Source of the DNA: CAZIOH01 sp964540815
GTDB taxonomy: Bacteria > Myxococcota_A > Polyangia > Fen-1088
Assembly: GCA_964540815.1 (NCBI GenBank)
Contig: CAZIOH010000008.1
Coordinates: 1 to 64,000 of the forward strand
DNA: 64,000 nucleotides
Reading direction: 5' to 3'
Under the pieces are notes generated by a model. That model worked only from the letters and a program-made list of their open reading frames with translations. It had not been told where the DNA came from and did not search any database. The position numbers were made by a program, and so were the translations under genes. Shown here piece after piece: positions 1 to 8,489 of the stretch. Each line of letters begins with the position of its first letter. The first letter of the stretch is position 1.

Positions 1-300
1 CGGCTCACGCACGACGTGCGTGGCGACCACCAGGTCGGCGGGGGCGAGCCCGGGGCTGAGCGCCCCGGCCGTTCCGACCACGATCAGGCGCTCGATGCGC
101 AGCGCGTTCGGCTGCCCGAGGAGATCCGCGAGACCCTGCCGCGCGTTTCGCTCGCCATCGCCGGTCACCAGCAAGGCGACCGCGGCCCCATCGAGCCGCC
201 CGATGCGCAGCGTCCGCTGGCCGAGGCGTCGCGCCTCGAGCTCGACCAGGCGCGTGCGCACCGTCGTCACCTCCTCGGGCATCGCCGCGACGATGGCCAC
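1..300 (-). CDS. hpnG: HpnG-type hopanoid phosphorylase, N-terminal part (runs off window)
   Basis: This is the first 100 residues of a nucleosidase/phosphorylase-superfamily protein; the rest lies beyond base 1. The translation opens VAIVAAMPEEV and continues with a glycine-rich VVGTAGALSPGL segment, matching the MTA/SAH nucleosidase fold. A GTG start at 300 is chosen because the conserved family N-terminus begins there and the frame upstream gives no family sequence. In hopanoid producers HpnG removes adenine from adenosylhopane to give a ribosyl-hopane. The assignment rests mainly on hpnH lying 71 bp upstream on the same strand. Without the C-terminal half, a generic MTA/SAH nucleosidase cannot be excluded. 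Confidence 0.75.
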   Translation of the reverse strand, partial: MAIVAAMPEEVTTVRTRLVELEARRLGQRTLRIGRLDGAAVALLVTGDGERNARQGLADLLGQPNALRIERLIVVGTAGALSPGLAPADLVVATHVVREP

Positions 301-371
301 CAGCCCCCTTGACGGTGAGGGCGACGGCGACGGAGGCGATCGATTCAACCCCGACATTCCCGTCATGTCCG

Positions 372-1373
372 TCAGCCGAGGAAGTTCCAGGCCGCCATGC
401 GCAGCATGTCCCTGGGGCTCTTGCCGAGCTCGCGCACCGCCGAGGCCTCGAAGCCCGAGTGCATGGCACAGTTGGCGCAGCGCGCGTCCTTCCGGGACTC
501 CCAGTAGGTCCAGTCGGTCTCCGCCCAGAACGTCTTCCAGTCCGGTGTGAAGGACTCTCCGATCAGGTAGCAGGGCCCCTTCCACCCCTTCGGCGTGAAG
601 GTGACGGTGCTCCATGGCGAGCAGTCGTAGTCGCGCTTGCCCGCCGCGAACTCCAGGTACATCGGGGTCGAGCTGAGGGGGAAGCGGGTCGCAAGCTCCA
701 GGATGCGCTGGAACTTCCGCTGGATCTCCTGGCGCGTGAGGAAGATGTCCTCGGCGACCGACTGGTAGTGGTACCCCGGCGACAGCAACATGCCGTCCAC
801 CCCCAGGCCCTTCAGCAGCTGGCACAGCTCCTCGAGCTCCTCGACCGCCGTGTTCTTGAAGACCGTGGTGTTGGTCATCACGTGATAGCCGAGTCGCTTG
901 GCCTCGCGGATCATCTCGATGGCCTGGTCGAACACCCCGGCGCGCGCGCAGACCTCGTCGTGGGTCGCACGCATCCCATCGAGGTGGACGTTGAGGGTCA
1001 GCCGCTTGGCGGGCGGGATCTTGCCGAAGACCTTGGTGTCGAGCACCAGGCCGTTGGTGCACAGGTAGATGTGGCGCTTGCGTCCGATGATGCCATCGAC
1101 CAGCTCCTTGAGCTCGGGGTAGAGGGTCGGCTCGCCGCCGCAGATGGACACCGACGGCGCGCCGCAGTCGTCCACGGCCTTGAGGCAGGTCTCGAGCGGC
1201 AGGCGATCCGCCAGCTTCCCGGTGTGCCGCTCGGTCGAGCAGCCGATGCACGCCAGGTTGCACGTGTACAGGGGCTCGAGCATGAGGACGAACGGAAAGC
1301 GCCTCTGTCCCTGGATCCGTTGCTTCAATTGGTAACCGACCATGTCGGTCGTGATATGCAGAGGAAAGCGCAT
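372..1373 (-). CDS. hpnH: HpnH, adenosyl-hopene transferase (radical SAM)
   Basis: A 333-residue radical SAM enzyme. HpnH joins a 5'-deoxyadenosyl group to hopene (diploptene) to give adenosylhopane, the first step of C35 hopanoid side-chain synthesis. The cluster motif CX3CX2C is at C38, C42 and C45 (CNLACIGC), followed by the glycine-rich CGGEPTLYPE segment typical of SAM binding, and a Cys-containing C-terminal region (DARCANCAMHSGF). The ATG at 1373 has a GAGGT ribosome-binding site just upstream, so longer frames reaching back over shc are not used. It lies head to head with shc and upstream of hpnG, so both ends of extended-hopanoid synthesis are together. Confidence 0.93.
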   Translation of the reverse strand: MRFPLHITTDMVGYQLKQRIQGQRRFPFVLMLEPLYTCNLACIGCSTERHTGKLADRLPLETCLKAVDDCGAPSVSICGGEPTLYPELKELVDGIIGRKRHIYLCTNGLVLDTKVFGKIPPAKRLTLNVHLDGMRATHDEVCARAGVFDQAIEMIREAKRLGYHVMTNTTVFKNTAVEELEELCQLLKGLGVDGMLLSPGYHYQSVAEDIFLTRQEIQRKFQRILELATRFPLSSTPMYLEFAAGKRDYDCSPWSTVTFTPKGWKGPCYLIGESFTPDWKTFWAETDWTYWESRKDARCANCAMHSGFEASAVRELGKSPRDMLRMAAWNFLG

Positions 1374-1398
1374 GTGACCTCGTTTGGGGGGAACGCTC

Positions 1399-3645
1399 GT
1401 GAGCGAAAGCCGGACCAACTTACAACATTCCGTCATCCAGCCAAGCTCGGCTGAACGTGTGACCCAGGATACAGTTGGTGTCACGTCTGGCGTCACGTCT
1501 GGCGTCGCACCGGTCCTCCTGGCACCGGGCCCGGCGCGCATCGATCGGGCGGTCGCGGCCGCGCGCGACTGGCTGCTCGCGCGCCAGGATCCGGCCGGCT
1601 TCTGGTGCGGGGAGCTCGAGGGGGACACCACCCTCGAGAGCTATGCCATCCTGCTCGAGGCGTTCCTCGGCAGCCCGCGCAGCCCCAAGGTGACGGCCCT
1701 CGCGCAGGTGGCGCGCGAGGAGGCCCTGCCCGACGGGGGATGGGCGCAGTATCCCGGGGGACCCCCGGACGTGTCGGTGTCCACCCTCACGTATTTTGCG
1801 CTGCGGATCGCCGGCGACCGACCCGATGAGCCGCACATGCGTCGGGCGTGCGCGGTCATCGCCTCGCTCGGTGGGGTCGAGCGCGCCAACACCTACACCA
1901 AGTACCACCTCGCCCTGTTCGGGCAGTACGCGTGGCAGCGGGTGCCGGCCATTCCGCCCGAGATGGTGTTCCTTCCACGGTTCTCGCCGTTCACGGTCCA
2001 CGACATGTCGAGCTGGTCGCGGACCATCTTCGTGCCGCTGTCGATCCTCTACGCTGCGAAGCCGGTCCGTCCGCTTCCCGACGGTTGTGGAGTGGAGGAG
2101 CTCTTCTCGGCTCCGCCCGCGCCCGCGCCCCCGCCCACGCCATCTCCCGGCGCGCCCAGCGCCGTCACGCCCGTCGCGGCGCCGCTGCCGCCATCCGCGC
2201 AGCCCACACCGGCCGCCCCCGGGGGACGCTCCGCCTGGCAGACCCTGTTCTTCGGGGTGGATCGCGCGCTCAAGACCCTCGAGCGGCTGCCCGGCGCCGA
2301 CCGGCTGCGCTCGGCGGCCGTGAAGCGCGCGGCCGCCTGGATGATCGAGCGCCTGGCGCACTCCGACGGGCTGAGCGCGATCCTGCCGGCCATGGCCAAC
2401 TCGGTGATGGCCCTCGATTGCCTCGGTTACCGTGCAGATCATCCGTTGATGCGCGAACAGCGGGCCCATCTCGATGGACTGCTCATCGCCGACGAGGTCG
2501 ACGGCGAGCGCCGGCTGCGAATGCAGCCGTGCCTGTCACCGGTGTGGGACACGGTCCTCGCCAGCCACGCGCTCGGCGAGGCCGCCGTTCCTCGCGACCA
2601 TCCGGCCCTGCGCCGCGCCGTGGGCTGGCTGCTCGCGAAGCAGACCCGGTTGCCCGGCGACTGGTCGCACCGGAATGCCGCCCCCCCGGGAGGTTGGTAC
2701 TTCGAGCACCGCAACGAGTTCTACCCCGACGTGGACGACACCTGCATGGCCCTGATGGTGCTTCGCCGCAACCGCCTGGATCCGCCCGACCCCGCCGCCG
2801 AGGCCGCGATGGCGCGGGGCCTCGCCTGGATGCTCGGCATGCAGAACGACGACGGGGGATGGGGCAGCTTCGATCGCAACAACCACAAGGAATGGCTCAC
2901 CCACGTCCCGTTCGCCGACCACAACGCGATGATCGATCCGAGCACGGCCGACATCACCGCGCGGGTCCTCGAGTGTCTCTCGGGCTTCCCGGAGTTCAAG
3001 CCGGCGCCCGGCAATCAGCGCCCGGCGCAGCATCCAGTGATCTTGCGTGCGCTCGGCTTCCTGCGGCGGGATCAGTGCACCGACGGGAGCTGGTACGGCC
3101 GCTGGGGAGTGAACTACCTGTACGGGACCTGGCAGGTGTTGCGGGGGCTCCGCGCGATCGGCGAGGACCTGCAGGCGCCCTACGTCCGGCGGGCGGCGCG
3201 CTGGCTCCTCGATCACCAGAACGCCGACGGGGGATGGGGTGAGAGCATCGCGAGCTACGACGATCCCGCGCAGAAGGGCCGGGGAGGCTCGACCCCGAGC
3301 CAGACCGCCTGGGCGCTGATGGGCCTGCTCGCGAGCTGGCCGGCCGGCGACGGGGCGGCCGATCCGATCCGGCACGCGGAGACCGAAGCCGCCACCCGAC
3401 GGGGGGTGCGCCATCTGCTCGACCGGCAGAGCGCCGAGGGCACCTGGCAACAAGCCTCGTGGACCGGGACCGGCTTTCCCAAGGTCTTCTACCTGAACTA
3501 TCATCACTACCGACACTACTTCCCGCTCATGGCCCTCGGGCAGTACAGGGCTGCGCGCTTCCCCGCGGCTCGGAGCCAGACCGCCAGCCTCACCAGCGAC
3601 GGCAGCGCCCAGGCGGACGGGGCCGCGGCAAAGCCGTCTACTTGA
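1399..3645 (+). CDS. shc: Squalene-hopene cyclase
   Basis: A membrane-associated triterpene cyclase of about 748 residues that converts squalene to hopene/hopanol. The catalytic acid motif DVDD (about residues 444-447) is in the usual YPDVDDT context. QW-type repeats (for example QNDDGGWGSFD, QNADGGWGES, RWGVNYLYGTWQ) run through the protein. A Pro/Ala-rich insert near residue 245 lengthens it relative to the usual 630-680 residues. The start is uncertain: TTG 1384, GTG 1399 and GTG 1459 are in frame, and homology begins only near 1530. A 12-bp unit is repeated in tandem at 1480-1503 (VTSG VTSG if translated). The start lies 10-85 bp from the divergent hpnH start, so the two genes share a very compressed control region. 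Confidence 0.95.
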   Translation: MSESRTNLQHSVIQPSSAERVTQDTVGVTSGVTSGVAPVLLAPGPARIDRAVAAARDWLLARQDPAGFWCGELEGDTTLESYAILLEAFLGSPRSPKVTALAQVAREEALPDGGWAQYPGGPPDVSVSTLTYFALRIAGDRPDEPHMRRACAVIASLGGVERANTYTKYHLALFGQYAWQRVPAIPPEMVFLPRFSPFTVHDMSSWSRTIFVPLSILYAAKPVRPLPDGCGVEELFSAPPAPAPPPTPSPGAPSAVTPVAAPLPPSAQPTPAAPGGRSAWQTLFFGVDRALKTLERLPGADRLRSAAVKRAAAWMIERLAHSDGLSAILPAMANSVMALDCLGYRADHPLMREQRAHLDGLLIADEVDGERRLRMQPCLSPVWDTVLASHALGEAAVPRDHPALRRAVGWLLAKQTRLPGDWSHRNAAPPGGWYFEHRNEFYPDVDDTCMALMVLRRNRLDPPDPAAEAAMARGLAWMLGMQNDDGGWGSFDRNNHKEWLTHVPFADHNAMIDPSTADITARVLECLSGFPEFKPAPGNQRPAQHPVILRALGFLRRDQCTDGSWYGRWGVNYLYGTWQVLRGLRAIGEDLQAPYVRRAARWLLDHQNADGGWGESIASYDDPAQKGRGGSTPSQTAWALMGLLASWPAGDGAADPIRHAETEAATRRGVRHLLDRQSAEGTWQQASWTGTGFPKVFYLNYHHYRHYFPLMALGQYRAARFPAARSQTASLTSDGSAQADGAAAKPST

Positions 3646-4399
3646 GCCCCAGCTTGGCGCCGAGCTCGGTCGCCTCGCGCTTGACCCGACGCTCCTCCGG
3701 GGCGTCGTAGCGTCCGACCGGGGCGCTCGCTATCTCGCCGAGCCGGGTCCGCGCCTCGGCCGGGCGGCCGGTGTCGAACAGCACCCGGGCGAGATACAGG
3801 CGGGCGCGCAGGCTGTCCGGGTTGATGCGCAACGCCTGGGTGAGCTCGCCCTCCGCCTGCTTGCGATCGCGCTTCGGCCAGGGGACCTCGAGGTGGTAGG
3901 CGGCCCAGACCACCGGGATGTTGCCGTGGTCGTAGCCCGGATCGAGCTCGGTCGCTCGCTGCAGGTGGCGCTTGAACTTGCCTTCGATGCCGCTCGCCAG
4001 CGCATTGAGGATTCCGATCCCCTCGGCGTAGCTCCCGATCGCGAGCGCGGCCCAGTAGTGACCGCCGGCGCTCCGCGGATCGATGGCGACCGCCCGCTCC
4101 GCCAGCTCCCACGCCAGCTTTCCGAGTTGCGAACGCTCGGCCTGCGCCCGGGCTGGCTCTTCGCTCTGCGTGAAGATGACCCGGGCCCCACGCCACAGGA
4201 GCTCGGCGTCCCTCGGCGCCGCCGCCACCGCCGCGTCGACCAGCGCTCTGGCCTCCTCCAGGGCCGCCGGCTGATCGCGCCGTTCGTGCAGGCGATCGAG
4301 CCTGGCCAGGATCCCCTCCGGCGTGCCTGCCACTCGTGCCTCGGCCCCGGCCGTTGCCACCAGAGTTGCCACCAGCAGCGATGCGGCGAGCGGCGTCAC
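3638..4399 (-). CDS. Exported TPR-repeat protein
   Basis: A 253-residue protein with an N-terminal hydrophobic export signal (PLAASLLVATLVATAGAEA) followed by helical repeats of tetratricopeptide type: repeated A-x-x-A-x-x-IDPR and LDPGYDHG blocks, ending in LRINPDSLRARLYLARVL. TPR proteins are scaffolds, and no catalytic motif is seen. The start is GTG, in a GTGA overlap with the stop of the upstream FMN reductase, so the two are translationally coupled. Its 3' end overlaps the 3' end of convergent shc by 8 bp. It loosely resembles TRAP-transporter TatT-like TPR proteins, but the partner and function are unknown. Confidence 0.75.
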   Translation of the reverse strand: MTPLAASLLVATLVATAGAEARVAGTPEGILARLDRLHERRDQPAALEEARALVDAAVAAAPRDAELLWRGARVIFTQSEEPARAQAERSQLGKLAWELAERAVAIDPRSAGGHYWAALAIGSYAEGIGILNALASGIEGKFKRHLQRATELDPGYDHGNIPVVWAAYHLEVPWPKRDRKQAEGELTQALRINPDSLRARLYLARVLFDTGRPAEARTRLGEIASAPVGRYDAPEERRVKREATELGAKLGLK

Positions 4400-4965
4400 C
4401 GCGCGTGGAGAGGCTTCAACGCCGTCCCCCAGGCGACCACCTGGTCGAGCATCTGGTTGACGGAGGCCTCGTGCTGGGGACCTGGCTTGAAGATCTGGAA
4501 GCTCTCGAAGTCGGTGAAGAGCGACAGCGCCACCTGCGCCCGAACGTCGGCGATCTGGATCTCACCCATCACCTGTCGCAGCTGCTCCACCGCCCGGATC
4601 CCCCCGCCGCTGCCGTACGCGACGAAGCCGGCGGCCTTGTTGTTCCACTCCCGGTAGAGGAAGTCGATGGCGTTCTTGAGGGCCCCGGATGGGCCGTGGT
4701 TGTACTCCGGGGTCACGAACACGAAGGCGTCGAGCCCTTCGATCTTGGCGGACCAGGCCTTGGTGTGGGCGTGGGTGTATTGCCCGCGCGAGGGCGGCAC
4801 GGGCTCGTCGAGCAGGGGCAGCTTGAAAGTCTCCAGGTCCACGAGCTCGAACTCGGCGTCGCCGCGATCGCCGCGTCTCTCGGCGATCTCCTTGACCCAG
4901 CGTCCGACCGCCTCGGCCTTGCGTCCTGGTCTGGTGCTTCCCACGATGATGCCAACCTTGAGCAT
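4396..4965 (-). CDS. NAD(P)H-dependent FMN reductase, flavodoxin-like
   Basis: A 189-residue protein of the NADPH-dependent FMN reductase family (SsuE/ChrR/azoreductase-like). Phosphate-binding loop GSTRPGR is at residues 9-15, and the flavin-ring segment TPEYNHGPSGALKNAID is in mid-protein, both hallmarks of the family. It probably reduces quinones, azo compounds or metals using FMN; the substrate cannot be read from sequence. The ATG at 4965 has a GGAG site 7 bp upstream. It is the middle gene of a minus-strand run (DoxX-like, reductase, TPR protein) divergent from a LysR regulator, which suggests induction by a small electrophile or redox-active compound. Confidence 0.88.
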   Translation of the reverse strand: MLKVGIIVGSTRPGRKAEAVGRWVKEIAERRGDRGDAEFELVDLETFKLPLLDEPVPPSRGQYTHAHTKAWSAKIEGLDAFVFVTPEYNHGPSGALKNAIDFLYREWNNKAAGFVAYGSGGGIRAVEQLRQVMGEIQIADVRAQVALSLFTDFESFQIFKPGPQHEASVNQMLDQVVAWGTALKPLHAR

Positions 4966-5029
4966 GTGATGTCTCCGTTGCGTGCGTCGCGTCGCTTGCT
5001 TGTTTCGACCATCCGAGCGGTGCCGGTCC

Positions 5030-5482
5030 TCAGCGAGTGGCGGAAGAGGCCGCCGGCGCGCCGAGTGTAGCCCCGGCTCGCGTCCCCGGCGAAGCCGGCG
5101 CCTCGGACAGCAGCGCCCCGAGCCGGCGGCTCTCCGGGCGCAGCGCCCACGAGGCGAGCACGAGGAGCAAGATCACGAGGGGGGTTGCGACCTTGCCAAT
5201 CGGGTCCCCGCTCGATGCGTGCGAGACGGCCGCGCCGGTCAGGTCGAACATCATCCCCGCGTAGGCCCACTCCTTGAGCCGGGGGAACCTGGGCACCGCC
5301 ACTGCGACCGCGCCGAGCAGCTTCCAGACGCCCAGGATCGCCGCGAAGTACAGCGGGTAGCCGAGGTGGGCCATCCCGGCCGCGATGTCCTTGCCGCCCT
5401 TCAGGTCCGTCACGCCGCCCAGGGCGAACGCGAGGACGGTCAGGCCCGTGGTCACCCAGTATCCGATCCTTCTGGTCTTCAT
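5030..5482 (-). CDS. DoxX-like integral membrane protein
   Basis: A 150-residue membrane protein with about four hydrophobic helices (WVTTGLTVLAFALGG, LYFAAILGVWKLLGAVAV, WAYAGMMFDLTGAAVSH, VATPLVILLLVLASWAL), matching the DoxX-like family. The ATG at 5482 has GGGAG eight bases upstream; longer frames into the intergenic region are not supported. DoxX-like proteins often sit beside flavin oxidoreductases under LysR or MarR control, as here. The biochemical role is unknown; the family is linked to redox or thiol stress. Confidence 0.85.
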   Translation of the reverse strand: MKTRRIGYWVTTGLTVLAFALGGVTDLKGGKDIAAGMAHLGYPLYFAAILGVWKLLGAVAVAVPRFPRLKEWAYAGMMFDLTGAAVSHASSGDPIGKVATPLVILLLVLASWALRPESRRLGALLSEAPASPGTRAGATLGAPAASSATR

Positions 5483-5609
5483 CTTGGTCTCCCTGTGTCG
5501 AAGTTCCCCGGCTCCATCCGGGATGGCCGGTACGCGGGTGAGACTGACCGCCAATTCGATTGGAATCAATGTGTCAACAATGGGCTTGATATGATACGTT
5601 TTGATCCAT
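5483..5609. promoter_or_regulatory. Divergent doxX-like / lysR control region
   Basis: A 127-bp region between the two divergent starts, clearly more A+T-rich than its surroundings. It contains the interrupted dyad GATTGGAATC embedded in a longer imperfect inverted repeat (ATTCGATT / AATCAAT). LysR-type regulators commonly bind such T-N11-A dyads in the shared promoter. Placement and composition are seen; binding is inferred. Confidence 0.5.
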
Positions 5610-6602
5610 ATGTCCGACCCGCTCGAGACCTCCGAGTTGCTGGCCTTTGCCCGGACGGTGGAGAGCCGCTCGTTGTCCCGCGCGGCCAGCGAGCTGCGCG
5701 TCCCGCGCGCCACCGTGAGCCGCCGCCTGGCCCGCCTCGAGGAGCGGCTGTCCACGCGTCTGCTCCGGCGGACCACCCGGAGCATGGTGCTCACCGACGC
5801 CGGCGAGGCCCTGTACCGGCACGCGCGCATCGTCCTCGATGCGGTCCAGCACGCCGAGGCCAGCGTGCGCCGCACGGACCAGACCGTCCGTGGCGATCTG
5901 CGCGTGTCGGCGCCCCCCCTCATGAGTCGCAGCTTCCAGGCGATGATCTGCGCCTTCGCGCAACGCTATCCCGAGGTGCGGCTGCAGGTGCACCTGTCGG
6001 CGCAGATCGTGGATCTGGCCCGCGGCGACCATGACGTCGCCATCCGTGCCTCCGGCCAGATGCAGCCAGGTCTGGTGGCCCGGGTGCTCTCGCGCGATCC
6101 GGTCATCGCCGTGGCGTCGCCCGCGTACCTCGCGGTTCACGGAACGCCGCGGACCAGCGCGGACCTGCGCCAGCATCGCTGCCTGATGGCCTTCGGCGGG
6201 CGGGATGTCCCCGAGACCCACTGGACCTTCACCGCCGGCGGCAAGCCGACGAAGATCCAGGTCGACGGCACGTTCTTCTCCAACGATCTTACCCTGCTGT
6301 GCGCCGCCGCCGTCAACGGCCTGGGGATCGCCGTCCTGCCCATGGTGCTGGTGCGCCGCTTGGTCGAGGAGGGGACGCTGGTGCAGGTGCTGGGGGGGCT
6401 CCTCGAGTGGAAGTCCCAGCTCGCCGTGGTCTATCTCGAGCGCGAGTTCGTTCCGCCGCAGGTGCGCGCCTTCGTCGACGCCGCCGTCAAGTGGGCCGAG
6501 ACCGAGCTCCCCGGCCCATCCGACTTCGACTGGACCGCCCCGGCCTCTCCCAGGCCGAAGCGGGTCCGGAGCCGCGCGGCTACATCCGCTCGGCGCGCTT
6601 GA
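5610..6602 (+). CDS. LysR-family transcriptional regulator
   Basis: A 330-residue LysR regulator. The N-terminal winged helix-turn-helix (about residues 5-62) includes SRAASELRVPRATVSRRLARLE and the family ending TRLLRRTTR..LTDAG. The C-terminal co-inducer domain follows (about 90-295; RGDLRVSAPPLMSRSF, VAIRASG, NGLGIAVLP). The in-frame ATG at 5610 is preferred over the TTG at 5601. It resembles the AaeR/YafC-like subgroup that usually controls a divergently encoded reductase, here the DoxX/FMN-reductase operon. The C-terminus is basic. Its 3' end overlaps that of amt by 23 bp on the opposite strand. Confidence 0.92.
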   Translation: MSDPLETSELLAFARTVESRSLSRAASELRVPRATVSRRLARLEERLSTRLLRRTTRSMVLTDAGEALYRHARIVLDAVQHAEASVRRTDQTVRGDLRVSAPPLMSRSFQAMICAFAQRYPEVRLQVHLSAQIVDLARGDHDVAIRASGQMQPGLVARVLSRDPVIAVASPAYLAVHGTPRTSADLRQHRCLMAFGGRDVPETHWTFTAGGKPTKIQVDGTFFSNDLTLLCAAAVNGLGIAVLPMVLVRRLVEEGTLVQVLGGLLEWKSQLAVVYLEREFVPPQVRAFVDAAVKWAETELPGPSDFDWTAPASPRPKRVRSRAATSARRA

Positions 6603-8151
6603 GCTTCCCTGCCGCCGTGGCCAGCACCGGCATGGGCTCCTCGAGCCCCTCGATGCCGCCGCTCCCGTGGGCTCCCCCCTCCTCCGGGTGATACCCGGCC
6701 TCGCCGTGATCCGCGAGATCGAGCCCCTCCTCCTCCGAGTCGAGCGACGGTCGCAGACCGAGCACCACCTTCAGCCCGAGCCCGAGCACCACCGTGGCGC
6801 CGATGGACAGGCCGAGGGTGAGCCCGATGGCCTCGAGCTGCTGGATCCACAGCCCGTTGCCGACCAGCCCCCCGAGGTTGGTGTTGAGGTTGCCGTTGAC
6901 GTCCGGCGTGGCCAGGAAGCCGGTGAGGAGCGCGCCCATGGTCCCTCCCACCCCGTGAACCCCGAAGGTGTCGAGGGCATCGTCGTACTTGAAGAACGCC
7001 TTCAGCTTCATGCACGCGAAGTACGGCACCACGCCCGCGAGGGCCCCGATCAGCACCGCGCTCGACGGGCTCACGAACCCCGCCGCCGGGGTGATCACCA
7101 CGAGCCCCCCCACGGCGCCCGAGCAGAATCCGAGCACGGTCGGCTTACCGCGCGTGACCCATTCGAGGAGCGGCCACACGGTGGCGCCGACCGCCGCCGC
7201 CAGCGTCGTGGTGGTGAACGCGTTCGCCGCGATGCCGTCCGAGGCTACCGCGCTCCCGGCGTTGAACCCGTACCAGCCCACCCACAGCATCCCGGTGCCA
7301 ATCATGGTGAGGACCAGGCTGTGCGGCGCGAAGACCCGCTTGCCGAAGCCCGAACGCCTGCCGAGGATCAGGCACAAGGTCAGCGCCGACCAGCCCGACG
7401 ACATGTGCACCACCGTCCCGCCCGCGAAGTCGATGGCCTTGATGGCCGCCTTGGCGTTCCACACCCCGTTCATCAGCCCATCGACCCCCCACACCATGTG
7501 GGCGAGCGGGAAGTACACCACGAACATCCACAGGGCGATGAAGGCCATGACCGCCGAGTACCTCATGCGCTCGGCGATGGCGCCCACGATCAGGGCCGGG
7601 GTGATGATCGCGAACATCAGCTGGTACATCGCGAAGATGTTCTGCGACACCCACGCGGCGTAGTCCGGGTTGGGGGCCGACGTGACCCCCTTCAGAAATG
7701 CGAACTTGGTCCCCCCGAGCAGCGCCGTTCCTGGCGCGAAGACCAGGCTATAGCCGATGGCCCACCAGACGATGGTCACGAAGCCCGCGCACCCGAAGCA
7801 CTGGGCCACCACCGACAGGACGTTCTTGCGGCGCACCAGGCCCCCGTAGAACAGCGCCAGCCCCGGCAGGGTCATGAACAGCACCAGCGCCGCGGAGGTC
7901 ATCATCCAGGCGTTGTGACCCGGGCCCGGCGTGGCCAGGACCTTGGGGGTGCCGTTGGTGATGTAGGCCTCGAGGTCGGCCACGCGGGTGGCGAGATCCA
8001 CCGGCGCGGCGACACCGGCACCGGGGACGGCACTGGCACCGACGCTGGAAGCCGGGGACTCCGCCAGCGCCAGGCCCGAGCCGAGGCAGAACAGCAATGC
8101 CAAGAGCCCGGCCGTTCCGATCACGATGCGATGCCTTCTGAACACGCTCAT
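6580..8151 (-). CDS. amtB: Ammonium transporter AmtB
   Basis: A 523-residue Amt/Mep/Rh channel that brings NH4+/NH3 across the inner membrane. A signal peptide (residues 1-30) and an Ala/Pro-rich linker precede about 11 membrane helices. The pore twin histidines are H249 (GGTVVHMSSG) and H399 (FGVHGVGGTMG). The C-terminal tail is acidic and His-bearing (EEEGLDLADHGEAGYHPEEGG), a form seen in many Amt proteins that contact PII. The ATG at 8151 has AAAGGA upstream. No glnK/PII gene is adjacent, unlike most amtB loci; a two-component pair lies upstream instead. Confidence 0.96.
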   Translation of the reverse strand: MSVFRRHRIVIGTAGLLALLFCLGSGLALAESPASSVGASAVPGAGVAAPVDLATRVADLEAYITNGTPKVLATPGPGHNAWMMTSAALVLFMTLPGLALFYGGLVRRKNVLSVVAQCFGCAGFVTIVWWAIGYSLVFAPGTALLGGTKFAFLKGVTSAPNPDYAAWVSQNIFAMYQLMFAIITPALIVGAIAERMRYSAVMAFIALWMFVVYFPLAHMVWGVDGLMNGVWNAKAAIKAIDFAGGTVVHMSSGWSALTLCLILGRRSGFGKRVFAPHSLVLTMIGTGMLWVGWYGFNAGSAVASDGIAANAFTTTTLAAAVGATVWPLLEWVTRGKPTVLGFCSGAVGGLVVITPAAGFVSPSSAVLIGALAGVVPYFACMKLKAFFKYDDALDTFGVHGVGGTMGALLTGFLATPDVNGNLNTNLGGLVGNGLWIQQLEAIGLTLGLSIGATVVLGLGLKVVLGLRPSLDSEEEGLDLADHGEAGYHPEEGGAHGSGGIEGLEEPMPVLATAAGKLKRAERM

Positions 8152-8277
8152 TCGACGATCCTTTTTTGGGGGTTCTCGGTTGAGATTGCAGGTGGGGCTC
8201 GGCGCTGCGCTTTGCGAACGGCTTTCCGGAGCCTTCCCGATGGCCTCCGCGCGCCGAACCCGTCGGCCGGACCCCTT

Positions 8278-8293
8278 TGCAGGCTCCACGCCA
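8278..8293 (-). promoter_or_regulatory. Sigma54 (-24/-12) promoter of amtB
   Basis: Read on the minus strand the site is TGGCGTG-GAGC-CTGCA. It keeps the GG and GC doublets at the required spacing and matches TGGCACG-N4-TTGCA at all but three positions. Transcription would start near 8267, about 115 bases before the amtB ATG. The gene immediately upstream encodes a sigma54 activator with an intact GAFTGA loop. The match is seen; use in vivo is inferred. The rest of the 338-bp gap (8152-8489) shows no gene. Confidence 0.7.
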
Positions 8294-8464
8294 ACCTGCG
8301 ATCGGAGGGCTGGCGACCGCCCCGCCTTCTTACCATCGCCTGCAATTACAGGATCTTACGGACTTACGCAACCTGGACGACTCGCGGCGGAAACCCGGAG
8401 GAAATTGGCGAGATACGTGCTGGATCCTGGGAAGATTCCGGGCATCGGCGAATTGCCAAGGTGG

Positions 8465-8481
8465 TTTCGCAAACTGCGAAA
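8465..8481. promoter_or_regulatory. 17-bp palindrome upstream of the amtB sigma54 promoter
   Basis: TTTCGCA-AAC-TGCGAAA is a perfect dyad with 7-bp arms and a 3-bp centre, about 185 bp upstream of the amtB -24/-12 element and just after the response-regulator stop codon. Position and symmetry suit an enhancer bound by the NtrC-like regulator. As RNA the same bases could form a 9-bp stem with one bulge, but no U-run follows, so a terminator role is less likely. Confidence 0.45.
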
Positions 8482-8489
8482 ACCTCCCG

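Noticed and set aside
8442..8458. A second sigma54-like string (TGGCA...GATGC on the minus strand) upstream of amtB
   Set aside because: The GG-GC spacing is two bases too long for a -24/-12 element, whereas the site at 8278-8293 has correct spacing.
8465..8481. Palindrome read as an intrinsic terminator of the response-regulator gene
   Set aside because: The stem is short, with a three-base loop, and no U-run follows on the minus strand; location and symmetry fit an enhancer better, though a terminator role is not excluded.
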